From Dyella halodurans (GTDB lineage Bacteria; Pseudomonadota; Gammaproteobacteria; Xanthomonadales; Rhodanobacteraceae), in assembly GCF_026283925.1 (NCBI RefSeq), contig NZ_JAPDPF010000010.1:62001-126000 (forward strand): a DNA stretch of 64,000 nucleotides, given 5' to 3'. The notes beneath the pieces were generated by a model, which had not been told where the DNA came from, ran no database searches, and saw only the letters and a program-made list of their open reading frames with translations. Position 1 is the first letter of the stretch. Each line of letters starts with the position of its first letter. Shown here piece after piece: positions 11,115 through 19,168 of the stretch. The position numbers and the translations under genes were made by a program.

Positions 11115-13340
11115 ATGGGGAAGGGCATGCCGACCACACAGCAGGTAACCGGTAAGCGCAAGCGACATTTTCGTCGGCATTGGCGGCGCGTGATTGGATG
11201 GACCGCGTTGCTGCTCGATCACCTCAAGCCCGTGCGCGTCTCGCTGCTGGTGTTGGCCATTGCCATCGCGGTGACGTTTGGCGTGGATCAGGCGGCGGAG
11301 CTGTACCTGATCGCACTGTGGACGGATCCGAGCGGAGCTCGCTACCTGGGCTTGCTGCTGGCCAGCGCGTTGGCTGGCCTTTCCATCTGGTATGCGGGGC
11401 GCAACGCGTATCGCCTGCGCTACCCGCGCTGGCCGGCGTTGCAGGAACGACGCGCCGCGCGTTTGCGCGACTGGCTGCCGCGCTTGCTCGGTGCGGCCGT
11501 GCCAATGCTTGTATGTCTTGGCTATGTGCTGGCGCTAAGCAAGTTGCCACATGATCCCTGCGGCATCACCGGCCATTGCGGGCAGCGCAGTTGGCGGGCG
11601 ATCGGCTTGTCGCTGGAGTCCGTGGCGATGGTGGTGTTCTTCGTCACGCGCCGTCGTCTGTGGAACGCGCTGTCGCGTCGCAGGTCTTCCACGCTGCCGT
11701 TGAGTCGTTATCCATCCCACGAGCAGCGCGTGTGGCGCGTGCGCGATCTCGGCGTCGTGCCCTGCACGTTCTTTGTCGTGGTGGTGCTGCTGAACATCCT
11801 CGCCACCATCCTGATCGGGCTTCGACCCGAAGCGCTCGATGGCATCGGCCCTCTGGCCATCATGCTGGTCGCCCAGGCCTTCCTGTGTTCCAGCGGCAGC
11901 CTGCTGTGCATGGTCGGCGACCGGCGCGGCGTGCCCTTGCTGAGCCTGTTGCTGTTGTTGAGTGCATCGCTGCATTGGATGCACCTCAACGACAACCACA
12001 AGGTGCGCCAGTACGCTTCCATGAGCACGCACCAGCAGCCGACGCCTCCGCCGCCCGAGACGCGACCAAGCTTCGATGCCTACGCGAACGCCTGGCTGGA
12101 CGACCGCTGCGCGAACCGCACGCCATGCCCTGTCATCCTGGTCTCGGCCGAAGGCGGCGGCATTCGCGGTGCAGCATGGACGGCCATGGTGCTGAGTCGT
12201 CTCACGGCCGGGATCGACAGCGACAGGCCATCCAGCCGTGGGCCGCTGTTTGCCCGTTACCTGTTTGCCGCCAGCGGCGTTTCAGGAGGCAGCCTTGGCC
12301 TCGCCACCTACGTGAGCATGCTCAATCAACCCGTAGCGGACGGTGCCGCGGCGCTGGTTGAGCGTGCGCAAGCGATGCTCGGCCACGATTTTCTTGCGCC
12401 CACGCTGGCCAATACGTTCTTCGTCGATTTCACGCAACGCTGGCTGCCTGGTGCGTGGCTGAATGATCGTGCGCGCGCACTGACTCGGGCCTGGGAATCG
12501 GCTGCACGCAAGCAAGGCCTGGATGCGTTCGCCCAGCCCTTCAGCATGCTCTATCAAAAGCCGGGTGGCGAAGTCTCGGCGGCACTGCCGGCGCTGTTTC
12601 TCAACAGCACCACGGTGGCTGAAGGGCGGCGCTTCGTGCAGCATCCGTTCCAGCCCATAGCCACGCCAGAACGCGAACCGTGGACGGCGGGTTTCGATGG
12701 CTCGAGCTGGCTCGATCCGCGTGTGCCGTTGAGCGAAGTCGTGCTGAATAGCGCACGCTTCACCTATATCAGCCCCGCGGGAACCCTGGATACCGCCCTG
12801 GCCAACCCTCCCGTACCTGACCGCCTCCAGCTGGTCGATGGTGGCTACTTCGAAAATTCCGGTACCACCACCTTGCTGGAACTCATGCGCATGTTGCGGG
12901 CCAAGGCGACCCAGCGCGGGCAGTCGCTGCGCTTCATCGTCATCCATATCAGCAACGACCCGTTGATGAGCGATTTCGTCGATCAACACGATCCACAGCA
13001 TCCGCTGCCGCTTTATTCAGCGACCTGCCCCGCCGTGCCCGGTCGACTGCGCCACAGCGTGCGTGGCGAAGTGACGGCGCCGTTCGACGCGTTGCTCGCC
13101 ACGCGCAATGCACGCGGCGAATACGCACGGGTGCAGTTGCTACGAGCGCTGCAACCCGATCCCGTCGATCCCTCGCGCGGCGACGTGCTGTGGCATTTTC
13201 GCCTCTGTCCTGGCGATTACCCCATTCCCCTGGGCTGGACGATTTCCACGCCGGTGTTTGCCGAACTCGGCCATCAGCTCGACCGGCATTACCCGCTGGC
13301 TGCCATGACCAGGGCGCTCGAACAGCAACTCCCGCCCTAG
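11115..13340 (+). CDS. Membrane-anchored patatin-like phospholipase family protein
   Basis: A 741-residue protein. The N-terminal half (about 1-300) carries several hydrophobic segments. The C-terminal half has the full patatin signature: oxyanion loop G347-G-G-I-R-G, nucleophile Ser390 in GVSGGS and catalytic Asp575 in DGGYFEN. It is therefore expected to be an acyl-ester hydrolase (Ser-Asp dyad) anchored to the inner membrane; topology and substrate are not deducible here. An ATG at 11127 with GGGAAGGG upstream is an alternative start. It is much longer than simple RssA-type patatins, and a second, unrelated patatin (a predicted lipoprotein) is encoded at 21.3-22.2 kb. Confidence 0.82.
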   Translation: MGKGMPTTQQVTGKRKRHFRRHWRRVIGWTALLLDHLKPVRVSLLVLAIAIAVTFGVDQAAELYLIALWTDPSGARYLGLLLASALAGLSIWYAGRNAYRLRYPRWPALQERRAARLRDWLPRLLGAAVPMLVCLGYVLALSKLPHDPCGITGHCGQRSWRAIGLSLESVAMVVFFVTRRRLWNALSRRRSSTLPLSRYPSHEQRVWRVRDLGVVPCTFFVVVVLLNILATILIGLRPEALDGIGPLAIMLVAQAFLCSSGSLLCMVGDRRGVPLLSLLLLLSASLHWMHLNDNHKVRQYASMSTHQQPTPPPPETRPSFDAYANAWLDDRCANRTPCPVILVSAEGGGIRGAAWTAMVLSRLTAGIDSDRPSSRGPLFARYLFAASGVSGGSLGLATYVSMLNQPVADGAAALVERAQAMLGHDFLAPTLANTFFVDFTQRWLPGAWLNDRARALTRAWESAARKQGLDAFAQPFSMLYQKPGGEVSAALPALFLNSTTVAEGRRFVQHPFQPIATPEREPWTAGFDGSSWLDPRVPLSEVVLNSARFTYISPAGTLDTALANPPVPDRLQLVDGGYFENSGTTTLLELMRMLRAKATQRGQSLRFIVIHISNDPLMSDFVDQHDPQHPLPLYSATCPAVPGRLRHSVRGEVTAPFDALLATRNARGEYARVQLLRALQPDPVDPSRGDVLWHFRLCPGDYPIPLGWTISTPVFAELGHQLDRHYPLAAMTRALEQQLPP

Positions 13341-13386
13341 GGAAGGTGTCGCGCTGGCTGAGACGTCGCCGGCGCAGACTTCTTCC

Positions 13387-14478
13387 ATGGACGAGTCCTT
13401 TTTCCCGCTCAAGGCCCTGAAGGGTCGCGGCGCCGCTTCCAACCCGGAGGGGCGCTTCGAATCGATTCGCCATCACGCCGAGGATGACGGCTGGCAAAGC
13501 CTGCTGCTGGACGAACAGGCGCCGCGCCCGCGCACGGAAGTCACCGAGGAACGCGCGCGCAGCGTCATCACGCGCAACGATTCGCCCGACATCCATTTCA
13601 CCCAGGCCTTGAACCCGTATCGCGGTTGCGAACATGGATGCATCTACTGTTTCGCGCGTCCGTCGCACAGCTATATCAACCTGTCGCCCGGCCTCGATTT
13701 CGAAACCAAGCTTCGCGCCAAGAGCAATCTGGCCGAAGTACTGCGGCTGGAGCTAGCGCGCCCCGGCTATGTCGTCAGCCCGATCAATATCGGCAGCAAT
13801 ACCGATCCGTACCAGCCGATCGAGCGACGCTGGCGCCTGACGCGTGCCGCGCTGGAGCTGCTCGCCGAATGCCACCACCCCTGCACCATCGTGACCAAGA
13901 ACGCGATGGTCGAACGCGACCTGGACATTCTCGTGCCGATGGCGCGCGAACGCCTGGTGCAGGTATTCGTCTCGGTCAACTCGCTGGACAACCAGCTGGC
14001 AGCCAAGCTCGAACCGCGGGCGAGCGCGCCGCACCGGCGCATCAAGGCGATTCGCACCCTCGCCGAAGCCGGCGTGCCGGTGGGCGTGCTGGTGGCGCCG
14101 ATCATTCCAGCACTCAACGACAGCGATATGGAAGCAGTGCTGGAGCGAGCGGCCGACGCCGGTGCACGCTGCGCCGGCTACACCACCCTGCGCTTGCCGT
14201 ATGAGCTGAAGGCCCTGTTCCGCGAGTGGCTGGCACTGCACGCACCGCAACGGGCCGCACACGTCATGAGCCTGGTGCAGCAGATGCATGGGGGCCGTGA
14301 CTACGACAGCGACTTCACCACCCGCATGCGCGGACAAGGCGTCTTCGCCGAGCTGATCCGTCGTCGCTTCGACGTCGCCTGCCGCAAGCACGGCTTCGGC
14401 CGGGCGCGTGAGTTGTGGCTGGATACCGCGCGCTTCGTGGCACCCCGCAAGCAATCGCCGCAGGGCCAGCTTTTCTGA
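13387..14478 (+). CDS. PA0069-family radical SAM protein
   Basis: A 363-residue cytoplasmic radical SAM protein related to the SplB-like COG1533 group. The cluster motif is C81-x3-C85-x2-C88 in GCEHGCIYCFARPSH, preceded by LNPYRG and followed by LDFETKL, which are typical of the PA0069 family. Conserved later pieces include NIGSNTDPYQPIE and VTKNAMVERD. The reaction is unknown. The start at 13387 gives a family-like N-terminus although no strong Shine-Dalgarno is visible. It starts 46 bp after the membrane lipase stop and may be co-transcribed with it. Confidence 0.9.
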   Translation: MDESFFPLKALKGRGAASNPEGRFESIRHHAEDDGWQSLLLDEQAPRPRTEVTEERARSVITRNDSPDIHFTQALNPYRGCEHGCIYCFARPSHSYINLSPGLDFETKLRAKSNLAEVLRLELARPGYVVSPINIGSNTDPYQPIERRWRLTRAALELLAECHHPCTIVTKNAMVERDLDILVPMARERLVQVFVSVNSLDNQLAAKLEPRASAPHRRIKAIRTLAEAGVPVGVLVAPIIPALNDSDMEAVLERAADAGARCAGYTTLRLPYELKALFREWLALHAPQRAAHVMSLVQQMHGGRDYDSDFTTRMRGQGVFAELIRRRFDVACRKHGFGRARELWLDTARFVAPRKQSPQGQLF

Positions 14479-14544
14479 CCCAGGCCAGCGGTATGGGCTG
14501 CGCCGATCCTCCTGTGGGTGCGCGAAAAGCCTTGTCGTACAGGC

Positions 14545-14573
14545 TTTACACATAGATCGGTTGCGCGTAAATA
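14545..14573 (+). promoter_or_regulatory. Candidate sigma-70 promoter
   Basis: TTTACA (14545-14550), 17-bp spacer, TAAATA (14568-14573), 53 bases before the start codon of the exported helical protein. A reasonable but imperfect -35/-10 pair. Confidence 0.4.
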
Positions 14574-14626
14574 GGGGACGCCCAGACTGTCCGGAGTCGC
14601 TCTTGGCGACCTACCGGAGATACCTC

Positions 14627-15292
14627 ATGAAGACCCGAATCTTGTTGTTTACCGTCGCCGGCGTGTGCTGCGCCACCGCTGGCCTGGTGCAGGCCGCGCC
14701 CTTGTCGCATGACATGGCTGCAATGACCCAGGAAGCCCCGGCCGTGGCACCGGTGGCTGCGCCGAAATTGCAGGCGGCCATGCGTTCGCTATGGCATGGC
14801 CATGTGGTGCACACGCGTGAATACGCCATGGCCGTCCATGCGCACGACGCGGCCACAGCGAAAGCAGCAGCGGATGCTGTCGTCGCCAACGCCAAACAGA
14901 TTGCCGATGCGGTGGCTGGCTTCTATGGCAAGCCAGCGGGCGATCAGACGCTGCAATTGCTCGCCGGCCACTGGGGTGGCGTGAAGGCACTGACGGACGC
15001 GAGCGCTGCCAACGACAGCGCAGCCGAACAAAAGGCCATGGCTGATCTCAACGCCAATGTCACCGCCATTGCCAAGTTCTTTTCCAGCGCGAATCCCAAC
15101 TTGCCGGAGAACGCCGTACAAAGCCTGTTTGCCGCGCACGTGGCGCATCACGCCAGCCAGATCCAGCAAATCATGAGCGGCAACAGCAAGGACGAGCAGG
15201 CCACCTGGACTGCGATGCAGGCGCATATGAACGTCATTGCCGATGCGTTGGCAGGCGGTATCGCCAAGCAGTTTCCGGACAAGGCGAGCTGA
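14627..15292 (+). CDS. Exported all-helical protein of unknown function
   Basis: A 221-residue protein with a signal peptide (about 23 residues, ending LVQAAP). The mature part is alanine-rich and almost certainly helical. It contains two related halves: an LWxxHxxxTREY segment with a later FYG, then a HxAHHxSQ segment and a final ADALAGGIAKQFPDK. I recognise this layout (LWxxH...SSANPN...GI.KQFP) from an uncharacterised family also seen in Firmicutes, but know of no function. Histidines recur at helix positions (WHGHVVH, GHWGG, HVAHHA), which could mean metal or haem binding; that is speculation. The start follows CCGGAGA. It ends 3 bp before a SufR-like regulator and is surely co-transcribed with it. 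Confidence 0.75.
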   Translation: MKTRILLFTVAGVCCATAGLVQAAPLSHDMAAMTQEAPAVAPVAAPKLQAAMRSLWHGHVVHTREYAMAVHAHDAATAKAAADAVVANAKQIADAVAGFYGKPAGDQTLQLLAGHWGGVKALTDASAANDSAAEQKAMADLNANVTAIAKFFSSANPNLPENAVQSLFAAHVAHHASQIQQIMSGNSKDEQATWTAMQAHMNVIADALAGGIAKQFPDKAS

Positions 15293-15295
15293 GCG

Positions 15296-15994
15296 ATGGC
15301 CGCGCTCGGTCAACTCGGTGCCACCCAGCAGCGCCTTTTGCGGCAACTGCTGTTGGCCAGCGAGGGCGGTACGGTGGAGACGTTATGCGCGCAGTTGGGT
15401 ATCAGCCATAACGCCGTGCGCCAGCACCTGAGCACCTTGATCGCACGCGGCTATGTGGAACGGACACAGTCACGCCCAAGCGGAGGCCGACCATTGGCCT
15501 GCTATCGCCTCACCGAGGCGGGGCAGGCCTTGTTTCCGCGCAACTACGGCACCATCGCCACCGCCTTGCTGACGCAACTGAGTGCCCGTTTCGGCACCAC
15601 CGAGGTCGAGCATCTCTTGCGCGATCTCGGTCATGGCCTCGGCAGCCGTGAGGTGGCGCCAGCTGCGGCCACACCCGTAGTGGAGGTGGTGCAGGGTCTG
15701 GCCCGGAAGCTCGATGCCATGGGCTATGAAGCGATCGCCGCACGACATGGCGACGAATGGCAGGTCGAGGCCTTCAACTGCGTCTTCCACGCGCTCGCCC
15801 AGCAGCATCCGCAGGTGTGCAAGTTCGACCTGGCCTTCATGGAAGCCGCCAGCGGACGTCGTATCCATCACATGGAATGTATCGTGCGTGGCGGACACAC
15901 GTGCCGCTTTCGCGTCGGCGCCTTGCTGTCATCGGAAGAGCCGCAGACCGACTCCAAAGTCCAGTCGCGAATCGAACCCTTCCGAACCCCTTAG
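15296..15994 (+). CDS. SufR-like winged-helix transcriptional regulator
   Basis: A 232-residue regulator. The N-terminus is a DeoR/ArsR-like winged helix (TQQRLLRQLL, then LGISHNAVRQHLSTL at about 34-48 as the recognition region). The C-terminal domain holds Cys162, Cys175, Cys195 and Cys203 (C-x12-C-x19-C-x7-C) in NCVFHALAQQHPQVC and MECIVRGGHTCRF. This is the arrangement of SufR-type proteins, which bind an Fe-S cluster and repress iron-sulfur assembly operons in cyanobacteria and actinobacteria. No suf genes are nearby, so it may regulate its own operon with the upstream exported protein. Cluster binding is inferred from the cysteines. Confidence 0.78.
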   Translation: MAALGQLGATQQRLLRQLLLASEGGTVETLCAQLGISHNAVRQHLSTLIARGYVERTQSRPSGGRPLACYRLTEAGQALFPRNYGTIATALLTQLSARFGTTEVEHLLRDLGHGLGSREVAPAAATPVVEVVQGLARKLDAMGYEAIAARHGDEWQVEAFNCVFHALAQQHPQVCKFDLAFMEAASGRRIHHMECIVRGGHTCRFRVGALLSSEEPQTDSKVQSRIEPFRTP

Positions 15995-16138
15995 CCTCGC
16001 GAGCGCCCAATAAAGACCTGGATCAGGGCCGTCGGCAGGCAAGCTGCCGACAGCGCGCCCAATGACATAGGCGACGGCGTGCGCGAACTGCTGTCGGACG
16101 CTCATGCCCTGGTTCCCTTGTATGGATGAAGCGCGCTT

Positions 16139-17623
16139 CTATCCGTTGGAAAGGAACGCATGGGGCCTTTCCTGTAAAGCGCGCCAACCACGTCGTCCCA
16201 TCCATAGCAGGACAACGCCTGTCAACAGCCATGCCACCAGAAACAGACCGATGGCAGGCGCCGCCCATGGCCATGGCTGGCTGCCGAGACTTACGAGGGG
16301 TAGGAACGCCGCGAGGCTGGCCAACGCTGTGACGACGGCTATCAGCACGATGAAAGCCCAGTTGGGAAGTGGTCGGCCACCGACAACGCCTAGCACACAT
16401 GCCACCAGCGTCGCGGCGCATCCCAGTTGCGTTCCCGTCAAGGCCAACAGAACCATGCCTCGAACATGCAGCGCGTAAGCGGTTGCCGAGATGATCACCA
16501 GCAGTGCGCCTTGAACGCATAAGGGTCTTTGCAAGCTGGCTCGTAGCAACTGCCTTTTGGCAGTAGTGGCATCACCCAGTCCCGGCAACAAGGCGAGCAA
16601 CGGCAATTCGCCATTCACTCGCCGCCAACGCTGCAGCATCAGTTGAACGGTCACGATCATCAGCATCGCGCCACCAAAGATCCCCACCCACGCGAGCATG
16701 GCGATACCGCCCGAGAGCCATAGCTTGTGCAATACATCGGCTTGCCCGCGATGGACCGATATCAGCATCATGGACGCAACGAACAGCAACAGGGACAGCA
16801 AGCCCGCCGCGAGGGACTGCAAGTGTCCCGACAGCGTCTTCGGCAGGTACCAACCGCCGAGGGCGACGCGCAAGGCCGTTTGAGGGTTGCTTGGGCCAAC
16901 CTCGCGGAGATCCGCCTTGGGCTGCATCCAAGCGGGACGTTGGCGAACCGACATCGGACTCTCGAGGCCACTGAGGTTGCTCCATCGGCCCATCGATCCG
17001 CGACGGTATTGCAACACCATCGAACTGCCGAATCCAAGCTCGGCCGGCTGGATTGACCGCATGAGCACACGCCAGCGGTGGATACAAGCCAGCAGCAATG
17101 CCAGCGCCACGAGTGGGCTCCATGCCATGAAGCCTGAATCGCCAGGGCCTGGAATCATCAGTATCGGGGCAAGGGCAAGCCGAACACTCGGAAGAAAGCC
17201 GAGCAGCATGACGACGTAGCGCGGTAGCAAGGCGAAGCCCAGTCCAAACAGCACGCACAAAACCAGCAGCATGGCGACGGCCGGGATGTTTGCATGCGCT
17301 AGTCCAAGCAACAGCGTAACGGGCACCACACTGAGAACGCCGTAGATAAGCAGGCAGGCGATGACGTCCCGCTGCAGGCGAGGAAGGCGAAGTTGCCGCG
17401 CGTCCATCGCCACCAAGGTCAGGATGGAGAGATAGAAGGCCCAAAGAAGGCCGATGCCCGCGCCGAGGATCATGGCAACGCCGAACAGCATCTTCGCATT
17501 GGACGAAAATACGGCGACAGTGATCGCTCCGCCGCCGCACACAATGGAAATGAATAACGCGAGCCAACGCGAGGAACGCTGGCAAAGTCGCAACGGCATG
17601 AGAAGCAGCGAAGCGAGTGTCAT
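16139..17623 (-). CDS. ABC transporter-associated membrane protein (putative permease)
   Basis: A 494-residue integral membrane protein with about 11-12 hydrophobic segments separated by one larger soluble stretch near residues 215-260. I recognise no specific Pfam family. It overlaps the upstream ATP-binding protein gene by 4 bp (ATGA), which argues that it is the membrane partner of that ATPase. The operon begins with a YtrA-type GntR regulator, and in such operons the transporter often answers envelope-active antibiotics. The role as exporter permease is inferred from position only. Confidence 0.65.
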   Translation of the reverse strand: MTLASLLLMPLRLCQRSSRWLALFISIVCGGGAITVAVFSSNAKMLFGVAMILGAGIGLLWAFYLSILTLVAMDARQLRLPRLQRDVIACLLIYGVLSVVPVTLLLGLAHANIPAVAMLLVLCVLFGLGFALLPRYVVMLLGFLPSVRLALAPILMIPGPGDSGFMAWSPLVALALLLACIHRWRVLMRSIQPAELGFGSSMVLQYRRGSMGRWSNLSGLESPMSVRQRPAWMQPKADLREVGPSNPQTALRVALGGWYLPKTLSGHLQSLAAGLLSLLLFVASMMLISVHRGQADVLHKLWLSGGIAMLAWVGIFGGAMLMIVTVQLMLQRWRRVNGELPLLALLPGLGDATTAKRQLLRASLQRPLCVQGALLVIISATAYALHVRGMVLLALTGTQLGCAATLVACVLGVVGGRPLPNWAFIVLIAVVTALASLAAFLPLVSLGSQPWPWAAPAIGLFLVAWLLTGVVLLWMGRRGWRALQERPHAFLSNG

Positions 17624-18516
17624 CCCGCGATCTCCACAAAGAGATCTTCAAGGCCTAATGCATCAAGGCGCGCGCCAGGAAGCCCAGTCGCTTCCGGCCA
17701 TTGACCATGGGCGCCTCGCTCAACCACCAGGCTCAAACTTCCGTCCTCGTGACGATGACGACTGAGCACCTGCGCCGGCGCCGCGGCCGACATGGAGGCG
17801 GGCAGCCAAAGCCGTGCATAGCGCTCCTTCGTTTCATCCACGCCACAGTGCAGCAAAAGCTTGCCCTCGTGCAGAAACGCAATATCCGATGCGACCCGCT
17901 CCAGGTCGGACACGATATGCGTGGAGAACAACACGGTGGTGCCGGCATCACCCGCGCGCAGGGCAATCTCGCGCAACAGGTCACGTCGCGCGACCGGATC
18001 GAGTGCGGCGGCCGGTTCGTCCAACACCATCAATTCGGGTTGCGAAGCGAGGGCGCGGATCAAGTCCACGCGCTGGCGTTCGCCGGGCGACAACTTGGCC
18101 AGGAGCCGGTTCGGCGCGATGTCCCACTTGCGCAGCATCGCCTTGGCGAAGGCGGCGTCCCAGCGCGGGTAGAAGCGACCCACGTAGTCGAGCATCTGTT
18201 CCGCGCTGAGCCAGGCCAGCGCTTCCGGCTGCTGCGGCACGTAGGCGATTCGCTCCTTGACCTTGTCCGAGAGCTTCAGTGCCGGCTCGCCGAACACCCG
18301 CGCCTCGCCAGCGAGTGGCTGCATCAGGCCGAGCATGGCCCGAATCAGCGTCGACTTGCCGGCACCGTTGCGGCCAATCAGACCGAGCACAGTGCCGGGC
18401 GCCAAGGTCAGGTCCACGCCGGTGAGCACCTTGCCGCCTTCATAGCTGTGGGCAAGGCCGCGGACCATCAGCGGTGCGTCGGTGGATTCAATGGTGGGTT
18501 GAAGCATGGCATTCAT
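17620..18516 (-). CDS. ABC transporter ATP-binding protein
   Basis: A 298-residue cytoplasmic ATPase. Seen: Walker A GRNGAGKST near residue 48, Q-loop VPQQPE, a signature that reads LSPGERQRV (LSPGE rather than LSGGQ), Walker B LMVLDEP, D-loop AALDP and H-loop STH. The C-terminal ~80 residues are an extra domain. The sequence resembles the CcmA/YtrB exporter ATPases. It overlaps the membrane protein gene by 4 bp. The GntR gene stops 148 bp upstream on the same strand; that gap contains no ORF I trust. Confidence 0.92.
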   Translation of the reverse strand: MNAMLQPTIESTDAPLMVRGLAHSYEGGKVLTGVDLTLAPGTVLGLIGRNGAGKSTLIRAMLGLMQPLAGEARVFGEPALKLSDKVKERIAYVPQQPEALAWLSAEQMLDYVGRFYPRWDAAFAKAMLRKWDIAPNRLLAKLSPGERQRVDLIRALASQPELMVLDEPAAALDPVARRDLLREIALRAGDAGTTVLFSTHIVSDLERVASDIAFLHEGKLLLHCGVDETKERYARLWLPASMSAAAPAQVLSRHRHEDGSLSLVVERGAHGQWPEATGLPGARLDALGLEDLFVEIAG

Positions 18517-18664
18517 CGACTACCTCTTGGATCGAACGAATGGTGAAAAATCGGGCTTTTGTCACAGCCGGTATCGCAGGGTGATCAGCTGATGCCGGCA
18601 GCAGTGCGCGCAGGTCGATTAGCGCTTCGAGTAGCCGCAGCCGTCGCCGCGCACACAAATGCGC

Positions 18665-19051
18665 TCATGATCCCCCCATGATCTTGCTAAGCCGGCGCAA
18701 CACCAGTTCGGCCGGCAGCTCTAGCTCCTGCGCATGTCGTGCGACATCGGCGAGCTGTGCTTCGAGCAAGGCCAGGCGATGTGCCTGGGATTGCGTACCA
18801 CGGTGCATGGCGGCTACAGCCATGCCCTTGCCACGCAATCGTTCAAGCAGACCCTCGGTTTCGGCGATGCCATAGGCACGCGACACAGTCATGGGGTTGA
18901 TGGCGTGGAAGCCCGCGACGTCACGCACGGAAGGCAGCAGTTCGCCCGATGCCAGTTGGCCCCCAGCGATCAATCGGCGCAGCTGCTCGACGATCTGCCG
19001 ATAAATCGGTTCGGCCGAAGTCGGTTGAATGGCGAATATGGAGGCATCCAT
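18665..19051 (-). CDS. GntR family transcriptional regulator, YtrA type
   Basis: A 128-residue short GntR regulator. The winged helix covers about 8-75 (PIYRQIVEQLRRLIAGG, then ELLPSVRDVAGFHAINPMTV), followed only by a short helical dimerization tail, as in the YtrA subfamily. It heads an operon with an ABC ATPase and a membrane protein. The start at 19051 directly abuts an inverted-repeat operator and no good Shine-Dalgarno is visible, so the message may be leaderless; a start at 19075 (MCIVVLIH) would read through the operator and is less likely. Expected to repress its own operon until an inducer binds. Confidence 0.88.
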   Translation of the reverse strand: MDASIFAIQPTSAEPIYRQIVEQLRRLIAGGQLASGELLPSVRDVAGFHAINPMTVSRAYGIAETEGLLERLRGKGMAVAAMHRGTQSQAHRLALLEAQLADVARHAQELELPAELVLRRLSKIMGGS

Positions 19052-19074
19052 GTGTATTAATACAACAATACACA
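19051..19074. promoter_or_regulatory. Operator for the YtrA-type GntR regulator
   Basis: Perfect 8-bp inverted repeat TGTGTATT-N8-AATACACA that also contains the self-complementary dodecamer TGTATTAATACA (19053-19064). It ends at the first base of the regulator's start codon. GTATT-type dyads of this kind are typical for YtrA regulators and fit autorepression. A TTGACC hexamer on the minus strand (19083-19088) could be the -35 element. Confidence 0.72.
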
Positions 19075-19168
19075 TGCGGCTCGGTCAATAGCCCATCGGT
19101 CACGGGCAATAAAAGGCCGCCGATGTGGACATCGGCGGCCAAGGGGCCGATCCAGGCCAGGAGAATGA

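Noticed and set aside
18517..18664. Possible small gene between GntR and ABC ATPase
   Set aside because: One frame is open but lacks an ATG and a ribosome site; a 27-codon ATG frame has no support.
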